Assembly: GCA_951799405.1 (NCBI GenBank)
Contig: OX637332.1
Span: 2,547,001 to 2,611,000, forward strand
Reading direction: 5' to 3'
Source: Agapetus fuscipes
Lineage: Eukaryota; Arthropoda; Insecta; Trichoptera; Glossosomatidae
Length of the DNA: 64,000 nt
Shown: positions 30,935 through 42,703 of the stretch, in pieces
Layout of the letters: each line of letters opens with the position of its first letter
Numbering within the stretch: position 1 is the stretch's first letter
The notes under the pieces: generated by a model
The model's database searches: none
What the model was told of the DNA's origin: nothing
The model's input: the letters and a program-made list of their open reading frames with translations, nothing else
Made by a program: the position numbers and the translations under genes

Positions 30935-31593
30935 TTTATTAAATTGGAATTTGTTTTCTGTTTTAGTTTTGATGTCCATACATATTATTATTTATTGATT
31001 TAAAAATGTAATTTGTCGTGTATGTTCCTTGACTTATAGGTTGGTATGCGGCTGACCACCCATACTCTAAAAATTGGTTCACTTTGCCAATGCCACTTCG
31101 GTTTCAGGGAAGGTCGGCAAGAGTTTCAGGATTTATGTTCATTTGGACCGGTCCGTACTCCGTAGTCCAGTGGCAACACTTTGGACTCGTAAATGGAAGG
31201 TTGTGGATTTGGATCCTGGCGGAGCACAAAAAATATACCATTTATATTTCGAATGTGCTCTTCGCTGAGTTGAAAAATTCATAAACCTTTACCAAAGACC
31301 GGTCACTGAAAGGTCCATCCAACCTTACAACAACTGGGTCTCGTTTGAGAATTGGCGCTTTCTACAGCGACGACCAAGCTCGCAGAGGGCTCTTGAGGTG
31401 TGATACACACAAAAACAGCGCTCACCAAATAAATCATCCTAATAATATTATTATTATATTGAGATTAGGTTTTTATATTGTAGGTTCACATGCAGCATGT
31501 GTGAGCGCAAAATTATGCGTGTCTGCTTGTGGGAATGCACTTAATATGAATCTCAAATGATACGTATCTTTGCAACTTAGATTTAGATTAGAT
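30935..31593 (+). mobile_element. LINE-T copy split by SINE-B
   Basis: 5' piece 30935-31144 and 3' piece 31459-31593 with a GATTTA tail. The break is inside TTCATTTGAGATT. Confidence 0.78.
31145..31458 (+). mobile_element. SINE-B without the 5S head
   Basis: Begins GGACCGGTCCGTA, just 5' of the tRNA A box, and runs to the ATTATT tail. It shows that the tRNA part can start an insertion by itself or that the copy is 5' truncated. Confidence 0.8.
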
Positions 31594-31839
31594 ACATAAT
31601 ATAGCCCACATTTGTTTCAATTCTGTCAAACGTTGCAGTGGTAGGTATAGTTGTACGAAATAAGGCCATTATGTCCAAATCCATGTTGTGTTTCGGTACA
31701 TATGTCTTGAAATAATGTATTTTTCCTTTAAAATTCCTCAATTTTAGCGATCAAAATATTTATAACGAGTGTTATCTGTCTATTCTAGCTTTGCAACTTA
31801 GATTTAGATTTAGATTGTGTGTTTTGACTCACATTTCGA

Positions 31840-32085
31840 TGGTTGCCCGTCGCCCAATGTTTCGCCCCGTCCTAGTCCCGCAGGAACGCCGAGCGCCGGA
31901 AATTTTCCATGACGTCACAGCATGAAAACTAGAGAAAAGTTGACGCGGAGCCGCTCTTAATATAGCGGACGCCAGTATACGCATGCTTGCCCGCCGCGAT
32001 CACACACGTGGGCAGGTGAGGGTCCATGGCAGAGACTTCAACGGGACGGCAACTCTGCCCTGCCAATTGCAAACGCAGTAATCGA
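31840..32085. promoter_or_regulatory. CpG-rich island inside intron 1
   Basis: Locally GC- and CpG-rich, with the perfect CRE palindrome TGACGTCA at about 31910, a TTAATATAGC element near 31958, CACACGTGGG near 32004 and a donor-like CAG|GTGAGG near 32014. It is not similar to any repeat here. A promoter or enhancer is possible but unproven. Confidence 0.3.
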
Positions 32086-32165
32086 CATTTTCAGATGTTC
32101 ACTTTTTTGCAAAAATGACATGGGCTTAATACATACATATTGTTACGATTTTTTGGTTCGGATAT

Positions 32166-32352
32166 AATCTATAATCTATAATCTAAGTTGCAAGGATATA
32201 TTTATTCAAAGCTCTCAGATGTATGCCCACAAACAAACACGTGTAGTTCGCGTTTACAAATGCTGATTGTGTACTTACAAATAAAATCCAAACCTCAAAT
32301 GAACATAAGCCCTGCAACTCTTGCCGACATTCCCTGAAACAGGGAATGTCGG
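32166..32352 (-). mobile_element. LINE-T 3' fragment
   Basis: GATTATA-tail subfamily (ATCTATAATCTATAATC at the start). Confidence 0.75.
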
Positions 32353-32354
32353 CA

Positions 32355-32751
32355 ATAATACTTTTAATAAAATACTTTTCAAATACTTTAAATAATTTTC
32401 GAATACTTTTCAAATAAAACTCTACTCTTCTTTTTACTCATTTATTTTACACGTTTTTATGTTTATTTTTACAAAGCCACTCTCATTTATTTCATTACAC
32501 TGGTTTTAGTTCACTGGTCGGATTTGTTCAATGTATTGGAGCTCGCAGATGACTGACTAGTGCAAGCAACTTGCACCCTTTTATACTAAGAGAATCGATC
32601 ACTCCGGAAGACATTTTTGCTTGATGCTTCTTGAAGTACTTAGCCCAGAGATTACTCTATTTACACACAATTATCAATCCTACCCACCAATACAATAAAG
32701 AATTCCTATAACTAATACTTATACATATTTCAATTGCCTATTTACATAACA
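32355..32751 (-). mobile_element. Solo LTR relative, reverse orientation
   Basis: The minus strand starts TGTTATGTAAATAGGC at 32751, with ATAT adjoining (32752-32755). A TATAAAAGGG box lies near 32583. The other border is not defined. Confidence 0.5.
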
Positions 32752-33074
32752 ATATATTTAAAAAAAAAATCCATGTTTGTTCATATTAGAACTATGTGTT
32801 TTATTTAAGAAAAAACGCAGTACTAACACACAGGATCTGCAGCATTTTTTTATCTCCAAACTGTCATTTTGCCAGTACTGCGTTTGCAGTTAGCAGAGCA
32901 GATTACTAGCGACCTGGGATGCAAGGCTATGGAGAAGTTAACAAAAATCAATTGGAGTTTTAGGCTTTCATCGCCGGCGGTTTGGCTGTAAAGAATTGCT
33001 TTCTGGGATCCGTGTTCTACCGGAGCTGGAGTTTCTGCACATTTCGTTCATGTCTGAGATGGGTTTCTTCACCG

Positions 33075-33587
33075 TGCTTAGTAGAGGAAGACCGAGAAAG
33101 GTATGGATGGATCAAATATCCGAAATTGCGAATGAATGGAATATCCAGAGTCATAATAAAAGAAGAGCCTGTATGTTATGACTCTGGAGGAAATGAAAGA
33201 AGTATGTAAGTACAGAAAGAAATGGCGGTTGATCTGTAATGTTGGCGGCTAGGGTTTATCAAAGTGAAATTTGTTTTATGTTTTAGTTTTTGATGTCCAT
33301 ATATATTTTTATTTATTGATTGAAAAAATTAAATTTGTCGTGTATGTTTCTTGACTTATAGGTTGGTACCTATGCGGCTGACCACCCATGCTGTAAAGAT
33401 GGTTCACTTTGCCAATGACACCACTGTCTCAGGGAAGGACGGCAAGAGTTGCAGGGTGTATGTCCATTTGAGATTTGGTTTTTATGTTGTAGGTTCACAT
33501 GAGGCATGTGCAAGCGCGAACTTGTACGTGTCTGGTTGTGAGAATGCATGTAATGTGAATCTCCGATGTAACATATCTTGTAACAGA
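33075..33587 (+). mobile_element. LINE-T copy with coding end, cut by the PLE
   Basis: RGRPRKVWMDQISEIANEWN, IQSHNKRR, a deletion, then MTLEEMKEVCKYRKKWRLIC and stop near 33252. The UTR is complete to ACATATCTT. Confidence 0.8.
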
Positions 33588-33602
33588 TTTAACATCATTT
33601 GT

Positions 33603-35020
33603 AACAGAAGTTTAAATTTGGTATATTCAGGAAGCCTACGTATACAGACACAGTAATTCATGCATCATCTAATCATCCATTCTCACAGAAGATGTCAACC
33701 TTTCATTCTATGATACATAGAATGAAAGTGCTACCTTTAGATAAAGATGAGTATGATAAGGAATATAATTGTATTATGGATATTGCTGTTAATAATGGTT
33801 ATAAAGAAAATATAGTTACACAAATTATTAACAAATATGATCGCCAGGACCTTTATAAACAATTTATATATCCTATCATAGCTAAAAACAACAATGATTC
33901 CTGGCGAAAATGCCTATTTGTTAATAATAATTTGTCGCATAAAATTCAGAAAATTTTAAGAAATAATTTTAATTTGGCCTTCTATACAAACTTTAATTTA
34001 CATAAATTATTATTTAACAATAAAGACAAAATTGATAGACTTGAATTGGGGGGGGGGTATATAAAATTAATTGTAATCAGTGTGATGCTGTATATATTGG
34101 AGAGACAGGGAGATCTATACAAACAAGAATTAAAGAGCATTCCAGAGCGTTCAGGGGTCTATCCGCGCACTCTGAGATGGCAGATCATTGCATTGGTGAA
34201 GGTCATACGTTTGACATTACTAGTGTAGAGATAATGCATTCGGAGTGTAGTGTGAGTAGACTTCTGGCATTGGAAGCATTGGAAATCCATAAAAATAAGA
34301 ATGCAAACTTGATAAATGTTCAGATTCCATATGTCTCTCCATTGTTACAGTAATAATTAACTTTAATAATTTATTTTTTAAAAATTTGACTCTTATTGTG
34401 CTTTTTATTTTTATTTTATATATGCATTAAACAATTTATATGATAATTTTTTTGCAATTTGGATTATACAATTTATAGGTTAATTTATACATCTGACAAT
34501 TTTTATTTTGAATTTTATAATTGATTATACAATTTACAATTTTATTATGGACTTTACAATTTTAAATGACAACTATATTTGTGTTTTTTGTTTTTTGTTT
34601 TTTTATTTAATTTGACTGTAAATTTATACCTAACATCTTACAAATTTACTATACATTTTACAATTTTACTATACAGTTTACAATATTGGTTAAACATGTA
34701 TATTTATTTTATTTTATTTTATTAATTTGACTTTAATTTATACCTAACATTTTACAATTTTATTATACAATTTACGATTTGGTTAAACATTTATATTTGT
34801 TTTTTTTGGATTTTACATTTATACCTAAATATTATATTGTCTATTTAATGTTGAAAGGATAAGAAGAAGAAGAGAATTTTAATTTTTGATTGTCATTGTC
34901 CTGAGGATGCCTTTTTAGGCGAAAACGTTAGACATAATTTAAATAAAATAAAAGTGAATTAAAACTGTGTGTTATTTAATTAATATACAATGGACTTTCA
35001 CTGTGTTAACCACCGAACCC
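33603..35020 (+). mobile_element. Penelope-like element, 3' half
   Basis: The coding part holds the end of the reverse transcriptase (FGIFRKPTYTDTVIHASSNH just before 33690, then STFHSMIHRMKVLPL). A linker with RKCLFVNNNLSHKIQ follows. A CxxC motif and the GIY-YIG endonuclease come next: GVYKINCNQCDAVYIGETGR, HSEMADHCIGEGHTFD and a conserved LLALEALEIHK, stop TAA at 34351. A ten-G run (34048-34057) shifts the frame between the two parts. About 550 bp of AT-rich 3' sequence follows, then a hammerhead-like core at 34898-34933 and an end with CAATGGACTTTCACTGTG. The catalytic reverse transcriptase core is missing, so the copy is dead. Confidence 0.85.
34898..34933 (+). ncRNA. Hammerhead-ribozyme-like motif (copy e) in the PLE 3' end
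   Basis: GTC, CTGAGGA, an extra T, GCC-loop-GGC, GAA, the palindrome AACGTT, A, GAC. Helix I is GTC/GAC. It lies downstream of the endonuclease, on the sense strand. Confidence 0.62.
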
Positions 35021-35045
35021 TGAAAAATATTTAATTGTTAACTAT

Positions 35046-35199
35046 ACTCTTCGCTGAGTTGAAAAAATCATGCCACTCCATCCAGCCTTACAGCTAATGG
35101 ATCTCGCTTGAGTTCTATAACGGCGACTAAGCTCGCAAAGAGCTCTTGATGTGTGATTCACTCAAAAACAGCGCCCATGAAATGAATCGTTCTAACAAA
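35046..35199 (+). mobile_element. SINE-B 3' part, worn
   Basis: From CTCTTCGCTGAGTTGAAAA to AAACAGCGCCCATGAAATG. A deletion removes the middle. Confidence 0.62.
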
Positions 35200-35973
35200 G
35201 TTTTTTTTAAGTCCGAATTTTTGAACTTATATATAGTAAATTAATAAAAGGATTTTTCTTAAATATGAATACTTGAATAAGCATTTTTGAAACAAGCGCA
35301 AGTTCGAGTCCCATCGCGTCCTATTAACAAAAACTTTGATGCTGATTCAACAAACGTCATTGTATTGTTATTAATTAAAAATTCATTAAAAATATATAAT
35401 TTATTAATTAATAATGTAAATTTTACATTTGACCAGGCAAAAAGACGTTGTTGAATTGCATTCCTCTTCACGAATTTGCTTACAATAATTTTATTTTTTT
35501 AAATAGCAAACAAACAGTTTTAACGTGATACATCTTGGTACAAAAAGCATAATTGAAATAATTAAAAAAAACAGCAAAAGTAAGGATGAATAATTTTACT
35601 TTTACTAGTAATGTAAATGGACGGTGACTCATTGTTCATATCGATATAGAGAAAAATATATATCCACATTCTTTAAATTATATAAGCAGGAATTTTACAG
35701 ACAAAGGTAAAAATTTAAATTGTAACGTTAGAAATTATAAGGTCATCAAATCGTAAGAAAAAAAAACGGAAATTGCATAAATTTACGGTCTTAAACGAAG
35801 ACAATAAGTTTTATAGGAAAAATGCAGTTTTTTCTCGTTTCCTCAGTACGATGACATTGCGTGCCTCTTAGCAATTATGTTTAATATAACAGTGAATTAA
35901 ATAAATAAACGCATTTATTGATGTATTTGATGGGGAAAAGTCGATATGCATTGATCAAACATACATACATATA
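35200..35973. other. Unassigned AT-rich sequence
   Basis: A diverged SINE-C may be present at 35285-35480 (GTTCGAGTCCCATCGCG and GAATTGCATTCCTCTTCAC). The rest is not recognised. Confidence 0.35.
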
Positions 35974-36143
35974 TAGGGAAGGTCGGCAAAAGTTGTGGGG
36001 CTTATGTTCATTTGAGGTTTGGATTTTATTTGTAAGTACACATTCAGCAATTGTAAGCGCGAACTACACGTGTTTGTTTGTGGGCATATATCTGAGAGCT
36101 TTAAATGAATTTTTCTTTGCAACTTAGATTATAGATTATTATA
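35974..36143 (+). mobile_element. LINE-T 3' fragment
   Basis: GATTATA-tail subfamily. Confidence 0.75.
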
Positions 36144-36619
36144 GGTATCGCCACCTTAGAGGTAAAATTGAATAAGTGCTGATACACTATATTAGGAAAT
36201 TGTGGATAAAACATTTTATTGGATCTGACTTTTCTTTAACTATTAATTAATAAAATAAAATAAATAATTAATTAGTAAAAACTCCTACACTACACGTTTT
36301 TATACTTTATCTGTGTTTGCTCTCGAAGAAAATAGGAAAAAATGTGGATTTATCTTAGAAATCCATGTTGGCTAAATATGTCACTTTCTCAATTTTACCT
36401 TTAAGATTACAGATTTACCTGTTAGACTTTGGTTTACTAAAAAGCTGGCTTCACATGTTTTTAAAATTAAATTCTCTTTTGTGCCTTTTTACTTTGTTTC
36501 AGGAAAGTGAGTTAAAATTTTGTGTTCCTTTCAGGTTTTTTTTTTTAGTATAGATGACACGTATAATGTGTTTGTGTGAACTTGTTCGTGTTTTCCTGTA
36601 AGCATGCATTCAAAGTGAA
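36144..36619. other. Unassigned AT-rich sequence
   Basis: No repeat family recognised apart from a GTGTGAACTTG...GCATGCATTCAAAG scrap near 36570-36617 that may be LINE-T. Confidence 0.35.
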
Positions 36620-36797
36620 TCTATAATCTATAATCTAAGTTGCAAGGATCTATTCATTTAAATCTCTTAGATGTATACCCACAAACAAACACGTGTAGTT
36701 CGCCCTTACAAATGATGAATGTGTACTTACAAATAAAATCCAAACCTCAAATGAACATAAGCCCTACAACTTTTGCCGACCTTCTCTGACACAGGGT
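36620..36797 (-). mobile_element. LINE-T 3' fragment
   Basis: GATTATA-tail subfamily, ending at CTGACACAGGGTG. Confidence 0.75.
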
Positions 36798-37027
36798 GAG
36801 AATCCTTAATATAAATGTATTAATTTGCGCATTAAAATTTTTATATTGGCTAAAAGTGTCTTGCTTTTTTCTAAAGAGGGAATGGATTTTTAATTCATGC
36901 TTAAAACAGCACACAAAAAGAAAAATTATTTGAAATTCAAACCTAATAATAAGCATTAATAAGCCTGCCATCACTGTTTCAAATTTTAAAACTAGGACGT
37001 TAATACAGTTGTACTTCTTACCATGAA

Positions 37028-37170
37028 ACTTAATTTTCACAGGCCTTATGTCAACCAATAAACTTGAAGTGAAAAAGAGTGTCTCTGTTTCCAAGGGGGA
37101 CACTAGAAAACTCATGTTTTCATTTCTTATGAAGACCGAGTAAATCTTGGCGGTCTTTTGATTTGAATTA
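37028..37170 (-). mobile_element. SINE-A fragment, diverged
   Basis: Faint match to the SINE-A body (TTCATTTCTTATGAAGACCG, CTTGGCGG). Confidence 0.4.
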
Positions 37171-37182
37171 GACAAAACACAT

Positions 37183-37345
37183 CATGTGAGAGAGCTAGAG
37201 GACCATGGAAAGTTCCGAAATGCACTGAAGACAAGCAAATGCAAGCAAGCAAATTCTGGCATCGTTTGCACCAGCGCCCTTGGAGTGACTACATCACGAA
37301 ACGGCACTATAAAGAAATCATCAACTCATCATCATCAAAAACACG
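37183..37345 (+). mobile_element. LINE-C 3' end
   Basis: HHVRELEDHGKFRNALKTS then the GCGCCCTTGGAGTG...AAACGGCACTAT hairpin and ATC tail. Confidence 0.72.
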
Positions 37346-37900
37346 TAAATGCACGCTCAATTATTTGTTCACTTTGAACGCAAGCGTTCCACCAACTAGG
37401 CTACACGACCGGACATGTGAGCTATCGACTAAACTAATTTGTGACTCTTTACGAATTTATAAATAAATAAAACTAAAATATAAAATAGAAATATGAGTGA
37501 AAACTAAAGCTCTCACTAGAGGCGTTGTTACATATTGAGTACATTTTTTTATGTTAACGCGACAGTTGAGTAGCTCTGTCATTTATTATGCTCGGTGTAA
37601 AGTACCTGTTGAACCGATTTCTGTTCGCACTTAACCAGTTTCTAAAGCGGCCATAAATCTCCACTTTAGTTACGATCATCTCACGTTAATTGTTTTTCAT
37701 TCATCTCAAACAAAATATTGATTCTCTCAGTACTGTTTCCGTCTTGTGATGATGAATGTTTGCACTTTATTTGATCACTTGATTATGCAAATTTTCCCAA
37801 GAAAAATATGCCTCTTGTTTGTTATATTACGTTTCGTATAGAACAAATTATGGATACGACAGGAAGATTTTTTCAGCATACTGATACGATTTACTTGGTT
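37346..37900. other. Unassigned
   Basis: A tRNA-head scrap (GTTCCACCAACTAGGCTAC) near 37386-37405; nothing else recognised. Confidence 0.35.
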
Positions 37901-38137
37901 CTAATCTAATCTAATCTAAGTTGCAAATATATGTAACATTAAAGATTCCCATTATATGCATTTTCACAAGCAGACACGTATAAGTTCACGCGTAAACATG
38001 CAGCATTTGGACCTACAAAATAAAAACTCGAATCTCAAATGAGCATACACCCTGAAACAGGGGTGACATTGGCAAAGTGAACCATTTTTTTTACAGCATG
38101 AGTGGTCAGCCTCATACCAACCTATAAGTCAAGGAAT
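37901..38137 (-). mobile_element. LINE-T 3' UTR copy
   Basis: GATTA tail with at least three units; a small deletion removes the GACCTTCC segment. Confidence 0.8.
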
Positions 38138-38320
38138 ACAAGCAATTAATTACATTTGAGAAATAAACACTTAACAATTAAACAGTAAAAATTAAAACCT
38201 ACTTAACATATACTATAAAAAATGAAAGATCAATGATAAGTATTTATCTATTGAATCCATCCACAGTTGAAACTTCTCCTTGACTTCTTCCTCCGACATG
38301 TACCTAGGTATATAAGATAT

Positions 38321-38820
38321 CATTGCAGAGTCATATCCAGAGTCATAATAAAAGGAGGACTTGCATGAAAAAGGTTATGACTCTGGATGAAATGAAAGAA
38401 GTGTGCAAGGACAGGAAGAAGTGGCGGCTAATCTGCAATGGTGATTTCTAATGTTGGTGTATTAATTTGCTACATTTTTTGCATAGGAAATTTCTGACTT
38501 TTTTTGTATAGATTTCTTTGTAAGGTTTTGTTCTTTTATATATTTAAATGTAATTTTTTATTCATATTCCTTGACTTATAGGTTGGTATGAGGCTGACCA
38601 CCCATACTGTAAAAAATGGTTCACTTTGCCAATGTTACCCCTGTTTCAGGGAAGGTCGGCAAAAGTTGTGGGGCTTATGTTCATTTGAGGTTTGGATTTA
38701 TTTGTAAGTACACATTCAGCATTTGTAAGCGCGAACTACACTTGTTGGTTTGTGGGCTTACATCTGAGAGCTTTGAATGAATATATCCTTGCAACTTAGA
38801 TTATAGATTTTATTATAGAT
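38321..38820 (+). mobile_element. LINE-T copy with coding end
   Basis: CMKKVMTLDEMKEVCKDRKK, WRLICNG then stop; UTR of the GATTATA-tail subfamily. Confidence 0.82.
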
Positions 38821-39097
38821 TGCAACTTAGACTATGGTAGGTTTTCTGTTTACCATTACAATAATAGTATTTGTTTCATAGTATAATCATAAGTATAATC
38901 ATAGTATAATCATAGTACAATGTAATACAACTGTGAAATATATTAATACATACTGCCATGTGGACTGCTAAACAGGGTTGTGAAAAACGTATTTTAAATT
39001 TGAAAATGGACAACGCCCAAATTTTCACTTGAAACTTTTTTCTCAGCGAACCAACGTCAGGTTTGTATAGGACTACCGTCCTTGAAGGCTAAAGTAA

Positions 39098-39208
39098 ACT
39101 AAATCTAAATCTAAGCTGCAAAGATAAATATCATTTAAGATTCATATTAAGCGCATTCCCTCAAGCAGACATGTATAATTTAGCGCTAACACATGCCGCA
39201 TGTGGACC
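39098..39208 (-). mobile_element. LINE-T 3' fragment
   Basis: GATTTA-tail subfamily; meets SINE-A at 39208. Confidence 0.7.
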
Positions 39209-39320
39209 TTGCCGGCAAATCGGAAAATAGGAAATCACTTCCGACGCCCTCGATAGGATTTGAACCCGTGCTTTCGCCACGGAATAAAAATACTTTACCA
39301 ACTGAACTATCGAACGACCA
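39208..39320 (-). mobile_element. SINE-A head
   Basis: tRNA-like head only, with a worn B box (GGGTTCAAATCC). Confidence 0.65.
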
Positions 39321-39520
39321 TTTTTATTTTCATTTTATTTTATATATTTATAAACGCTAAGAGGAGCTTGTATATAATAACAAATCGGATACAAAATCAT
39401 GAATGTGTCAAATACATCCCAATTGTTAACATTTTAGGAATTTGTTCCATCCCATAGTTTTCTCGGTCTTTTTCTACCACTACATATTCATTCTTGCAAA
39501 ATACAAGTACATACAGCTTC

Positions 39521-39788
39521 GTTTCAGGGAAAGACGGCAAGAGTTGCAGGGTGTATGTCCATTTGAGATTTGGTTTTTATGTTGTAGGTTCACATGAGGC
39601 ACGTGCAAGCGCGAACTTGTACGTGTCTGGTTGTGAGAATGCATGTAATATGAATCTCCAATGTAACATATATTTGCAACTTAGATTAGATTAGATTAGT
39701 AATATTAAAAACGTTATCTGCTTGTGAGAATGCATGTTATGTGAATCCCCAATGTTACATATCTTTGCAACTTAGATTAGATTAGATT
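39521..39788 (+). mobile_element. Two consecutive LINE-T 3' ends
   Basis: 39521-39700 and 39713-39788, each ending in GATTA repeats. The second consists of only the last 75 bp. Confidence 0.75.
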
Positions 39789-40139
39789 GTTATTTCTTTT
39801 TATCTTAATTATTTTTTGCGTTCATTTTCCGGGATTCTCTAAAATTGAGAAATGGTCACATAAGTACGTTTGTAACTTTTTTCAGTGCTAAGATTGCCCT
39901 TATTTCAGAATATGTAAATTCGGAAAGAACATTGACTTCTTAAAATAAACTTGCATTGTGTTCACGTGAGCCGTGTAATTGCAGCCAGCCATTACCCGTC
40001 TAAACACAACTTTTGTCTGTGAAATGCCTTTTATTCTAAAACATATGATATTTAAACATTCGCTTGACGTAGAGCACGGTAAGAGAAAAAATAGTAAATT
40101 GATTTTTGCAGAAAACAAATCCCAATTGCTTCTCTTTTT
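39789..40139. other. Unassigned
   Basis: Nothing recognised. Confidence 0.35.
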
Positions 40140-40440
40140 TTAAGGAGTTTTGTGCGGGAGGCTCCCCAATTCTTGAAAGTCTTGGGGGACTATGTCACGC
40201 TGGAAGGGTGCCGCAGAGGTGTTGCTTGGGTTGTTGCTTCTGTCGTGAGGCGCTGCAAGGAAGTGGCGATTGATGTTGGTTTTGAATAAAACCGGATTAA
40301 ATTTAGAAGGGAACACAGATACTGGTAGACCGTTCCATAAACGGTCAGGAATGGCAAAGGAATAAGTCATGAAAACGCCAAGTTCTCATTGTTTTGAGAT
40401 CGACTTCAAAGTGATGAATGAAAATCTTAAAAGTGATGGA
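40140..40440 (-). mobile_element. LINE-J 3' end
   Basis: Reads RLWNGLPVSVFPSKFNPVLF, KTNINRHFLAAPHD and QDFQELGSLPH; stop near 40140. Confidence 0.72.
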
Positions 40441-40557
40441 TATGAATGAACTGAATAGATATGCAAGATATTAAGAAATTGAGTCCTACTTTTTTTGTAT
40501 AGATTTATTTTTAAGGTTTTGTTGTTTTCTTATACTTAAATGTTATTTTTTACTCGT

Positions 40558-40810
40558 ATTCCTTGACTTATAGGTTGGTATGAGGCTGACCACCCATACT
40601 GTAAAAAATGGTTCACTTTGCCAATGTCACCCCTGTTTCAGGGAATGTCGGCAAGAGTTGCAGGGCTTATGTTCATTTGAGGTTTGGATTTTATTTGTAA
40701 GTACACAATCAGCATTTGTAAGCGCGAACTACACGTGTTTGTTTGTGGGCATACATCTGAGAGCTTTGAATGAATATATCCTTGCAACTTAGATTATAGA
40801 TAGATTATAT
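40558..40810 (+). mobile_element. LINE-T 3' UTR copy
   Basis: Complete UTR, GATTATA-type tail. It is one of the best copies of this subfamily. Confidence 0.85.
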
Positions 40811-40817
40811 AGTCCTG

Positions 40818-40967
40818 ACTGCAACGGCCCCCTTACCCGTAAAAATAAAGAAATTACGCTATCAGTGTAGCTTAGTTGCTTTTTTTCGATACTTTGCCAA
40901 TGTCAGCCGTGTTTCAGGGAAGTTTGGCAAGAGTTGCAGGGATTATGTTCATTTGAAATTGGGTTTG
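40818..40967 (+). mobile_element. SINE-A 3' scrap followed by a LINE-T scrap
   Basis: 40818-40880 has CCCCCTTACCCGTAAAAATA...GTGTAGCTTAGTTGC; 40893-40967 has GCCAATGTCAGCC...TTCATTTGAAATTGG. Confidence 0.55.
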
Positions 40968-41452
40968 TGATCATTCTAAGAACTTTCTTTACAGTAGAGA
41001 TGTTCTGAGAGCTCTGATCAGAAACAATCGATTTTAATTTTCAGTGACATTTGTTCAAAGCCCGGTTGTTAGTCGATAAGTAGGTTAGTAGCTTTATATA
41101 TTTACTAAGCTCTTCACTCGTTATCTCTATCATCCGCATCATACCTACCTACGCAAACTGTTATATTGATCCAGGTGACATAGGCAATGAAACAAAAATA
41201 ATACTTATTATGAAAATACTTAACGTTTCAATATATTGTCATGAACCAAACTTAGTGAAAATCCAATTGTAAAGAATAATTAAAAATGTTTTTTATGAAG
41301 AAAATCGTCTTTTATTTTTTATGCTATTGGTGTCTAAATACCTCAGCGCTATCGGAATTTATCCGCTCATTTTTCAGGAGGTATGAGATCTTCTAGGAGC
41401 TAGGCTAATTTGGTAAGCTACAATTTTTCATCTTATGAAAATCGCCAGACGA
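40968..41452. other. Unassigned
   Basis: Nothing recognised. Confidence 0.35.
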
Positions 41453-41783
41453 ACCGCAACTAATCTAAACATATAGCTTAACTTCTTGCCGCGTTATCAC
41501 CGAAGAGTTTCGCATGTGGCGAGTGGAACCTATTTATTTTTACAGGTAAGAGGACTGGCCTTACGCCATCCACTTCCGTTGAATTGGGGATTTCCTAGAT
41601 CTCGACGGCGCTGCGGTACTCATTTATTGTTAAGGCTGAGTAAACCTTGCCGGTATTTTACTTTGGGTTTGAAATAAAAACCGAAACGGGAAATCAGTTC
41701 CGACACTTTCGGTGGGATTCGAGCCCGAGCTCTCGGCATAGAATGCGATTACCCTACCAACTGAGCTATAGACCGGACCGGCC
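41453..41783 (-). mobile_element. SINE-A copy, nearly full length
   Basis: Head at 41715-41783 with GGGCTCGAATCCC. The 3' end near 41453 is worn. Confidence 0.75.
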
Positions 41784-41819
41784 AGGGCTGGATGTCTTAT
41801 CACCACGGTAATTCTTACC

Positions 41820-41919
41820 TACCGAATATCGGTAATATTTGTATAAAGACCTGCCAATCCAAGATGGCCGCAAGTGAACAGCTGATTATTTTTCATACAA
41901 ATATTACCGATATTCGGTA
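41820..41919. mobile_element. Short palindromic MITE
   Basis: The arms TACCGAATATCGGTAATATT and its complement are each about 25 bp and flank a 50-bp centre. Each arm also contains a smaller palindrome (CCGAATATCGG). Confidence 0.65.
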
Positions 41920-42703
41920 ATTTTGATTCGGATGAGACTTCCAGCCCAGAGAGGGTTAGTAATGCACTCGATTTCAACAAACGACCATCGTATTGAAAAG
42001 ACCAGCTTTTTATGTAGTGATTTATAAATTTAAAACTCTGGTTGTATTATGTTTTGACGGGCCGCGTGTTTAACATGGTTGTTACATATTATGCACGTAG
42101 AAGTACTGTAACGAGATGAATTGGTTATGTAGGTAGAATGGAACATGTAAAAATTTGAATTTGAATTGGAATTAGAAAAACAAAGGAACACAGAAAAGGG
42201 GGTTGAAATAAAAGGCAGAGAAAGAAGGGGACGGAATGCAAGTCGTCGTGTTAAAATTATTAAATGATTATATGTGTGTGTGTTTGTAACAAATTATAAG
42301 TTCAAATAAAGAAGAAGTTATATGTATAAAGTATTTGTGCTATTTAATAAAGTGATGGAATTTTAAAGAAACGTATGAACCCGTGTGAGGAATCATTTTC
42401 TTCTGGATAAGGACTGTCGTAAAATAAAACTTACTACAAATTTAATATGAAATAACCGTTGAAGTACAAGGAAGTGTTTTGCTCGTGGGATTTGATGAAC
42501 CAATTTTCATCAAGTCCTGTGAATATCATCATCGCATTAGTCTACTGGTGACCTTGCCACCTCATCAGAATAATAGAGGTCACTTTGTTTCATTTAGATC
42601 TCCAACTTTAGACCCCACCATACTGCCAATGGGTTTGTCAATCCTGCTAGCGCCTTTCAAAAAAGTTGTACAATACGATCCGCAGACGCTCAATTTATGG
42701 GAT
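41920..42703. other. Unassigned
   Basis: No recognisable gene or family. Confidence 0.35.

Noticed and set aside
39260..39457. Small membrane-protein-like frame (65 residues)
   Set aside because: Starts inside a SINE-A head and has no support; the hydrophobicity comes from AT-rich codons.
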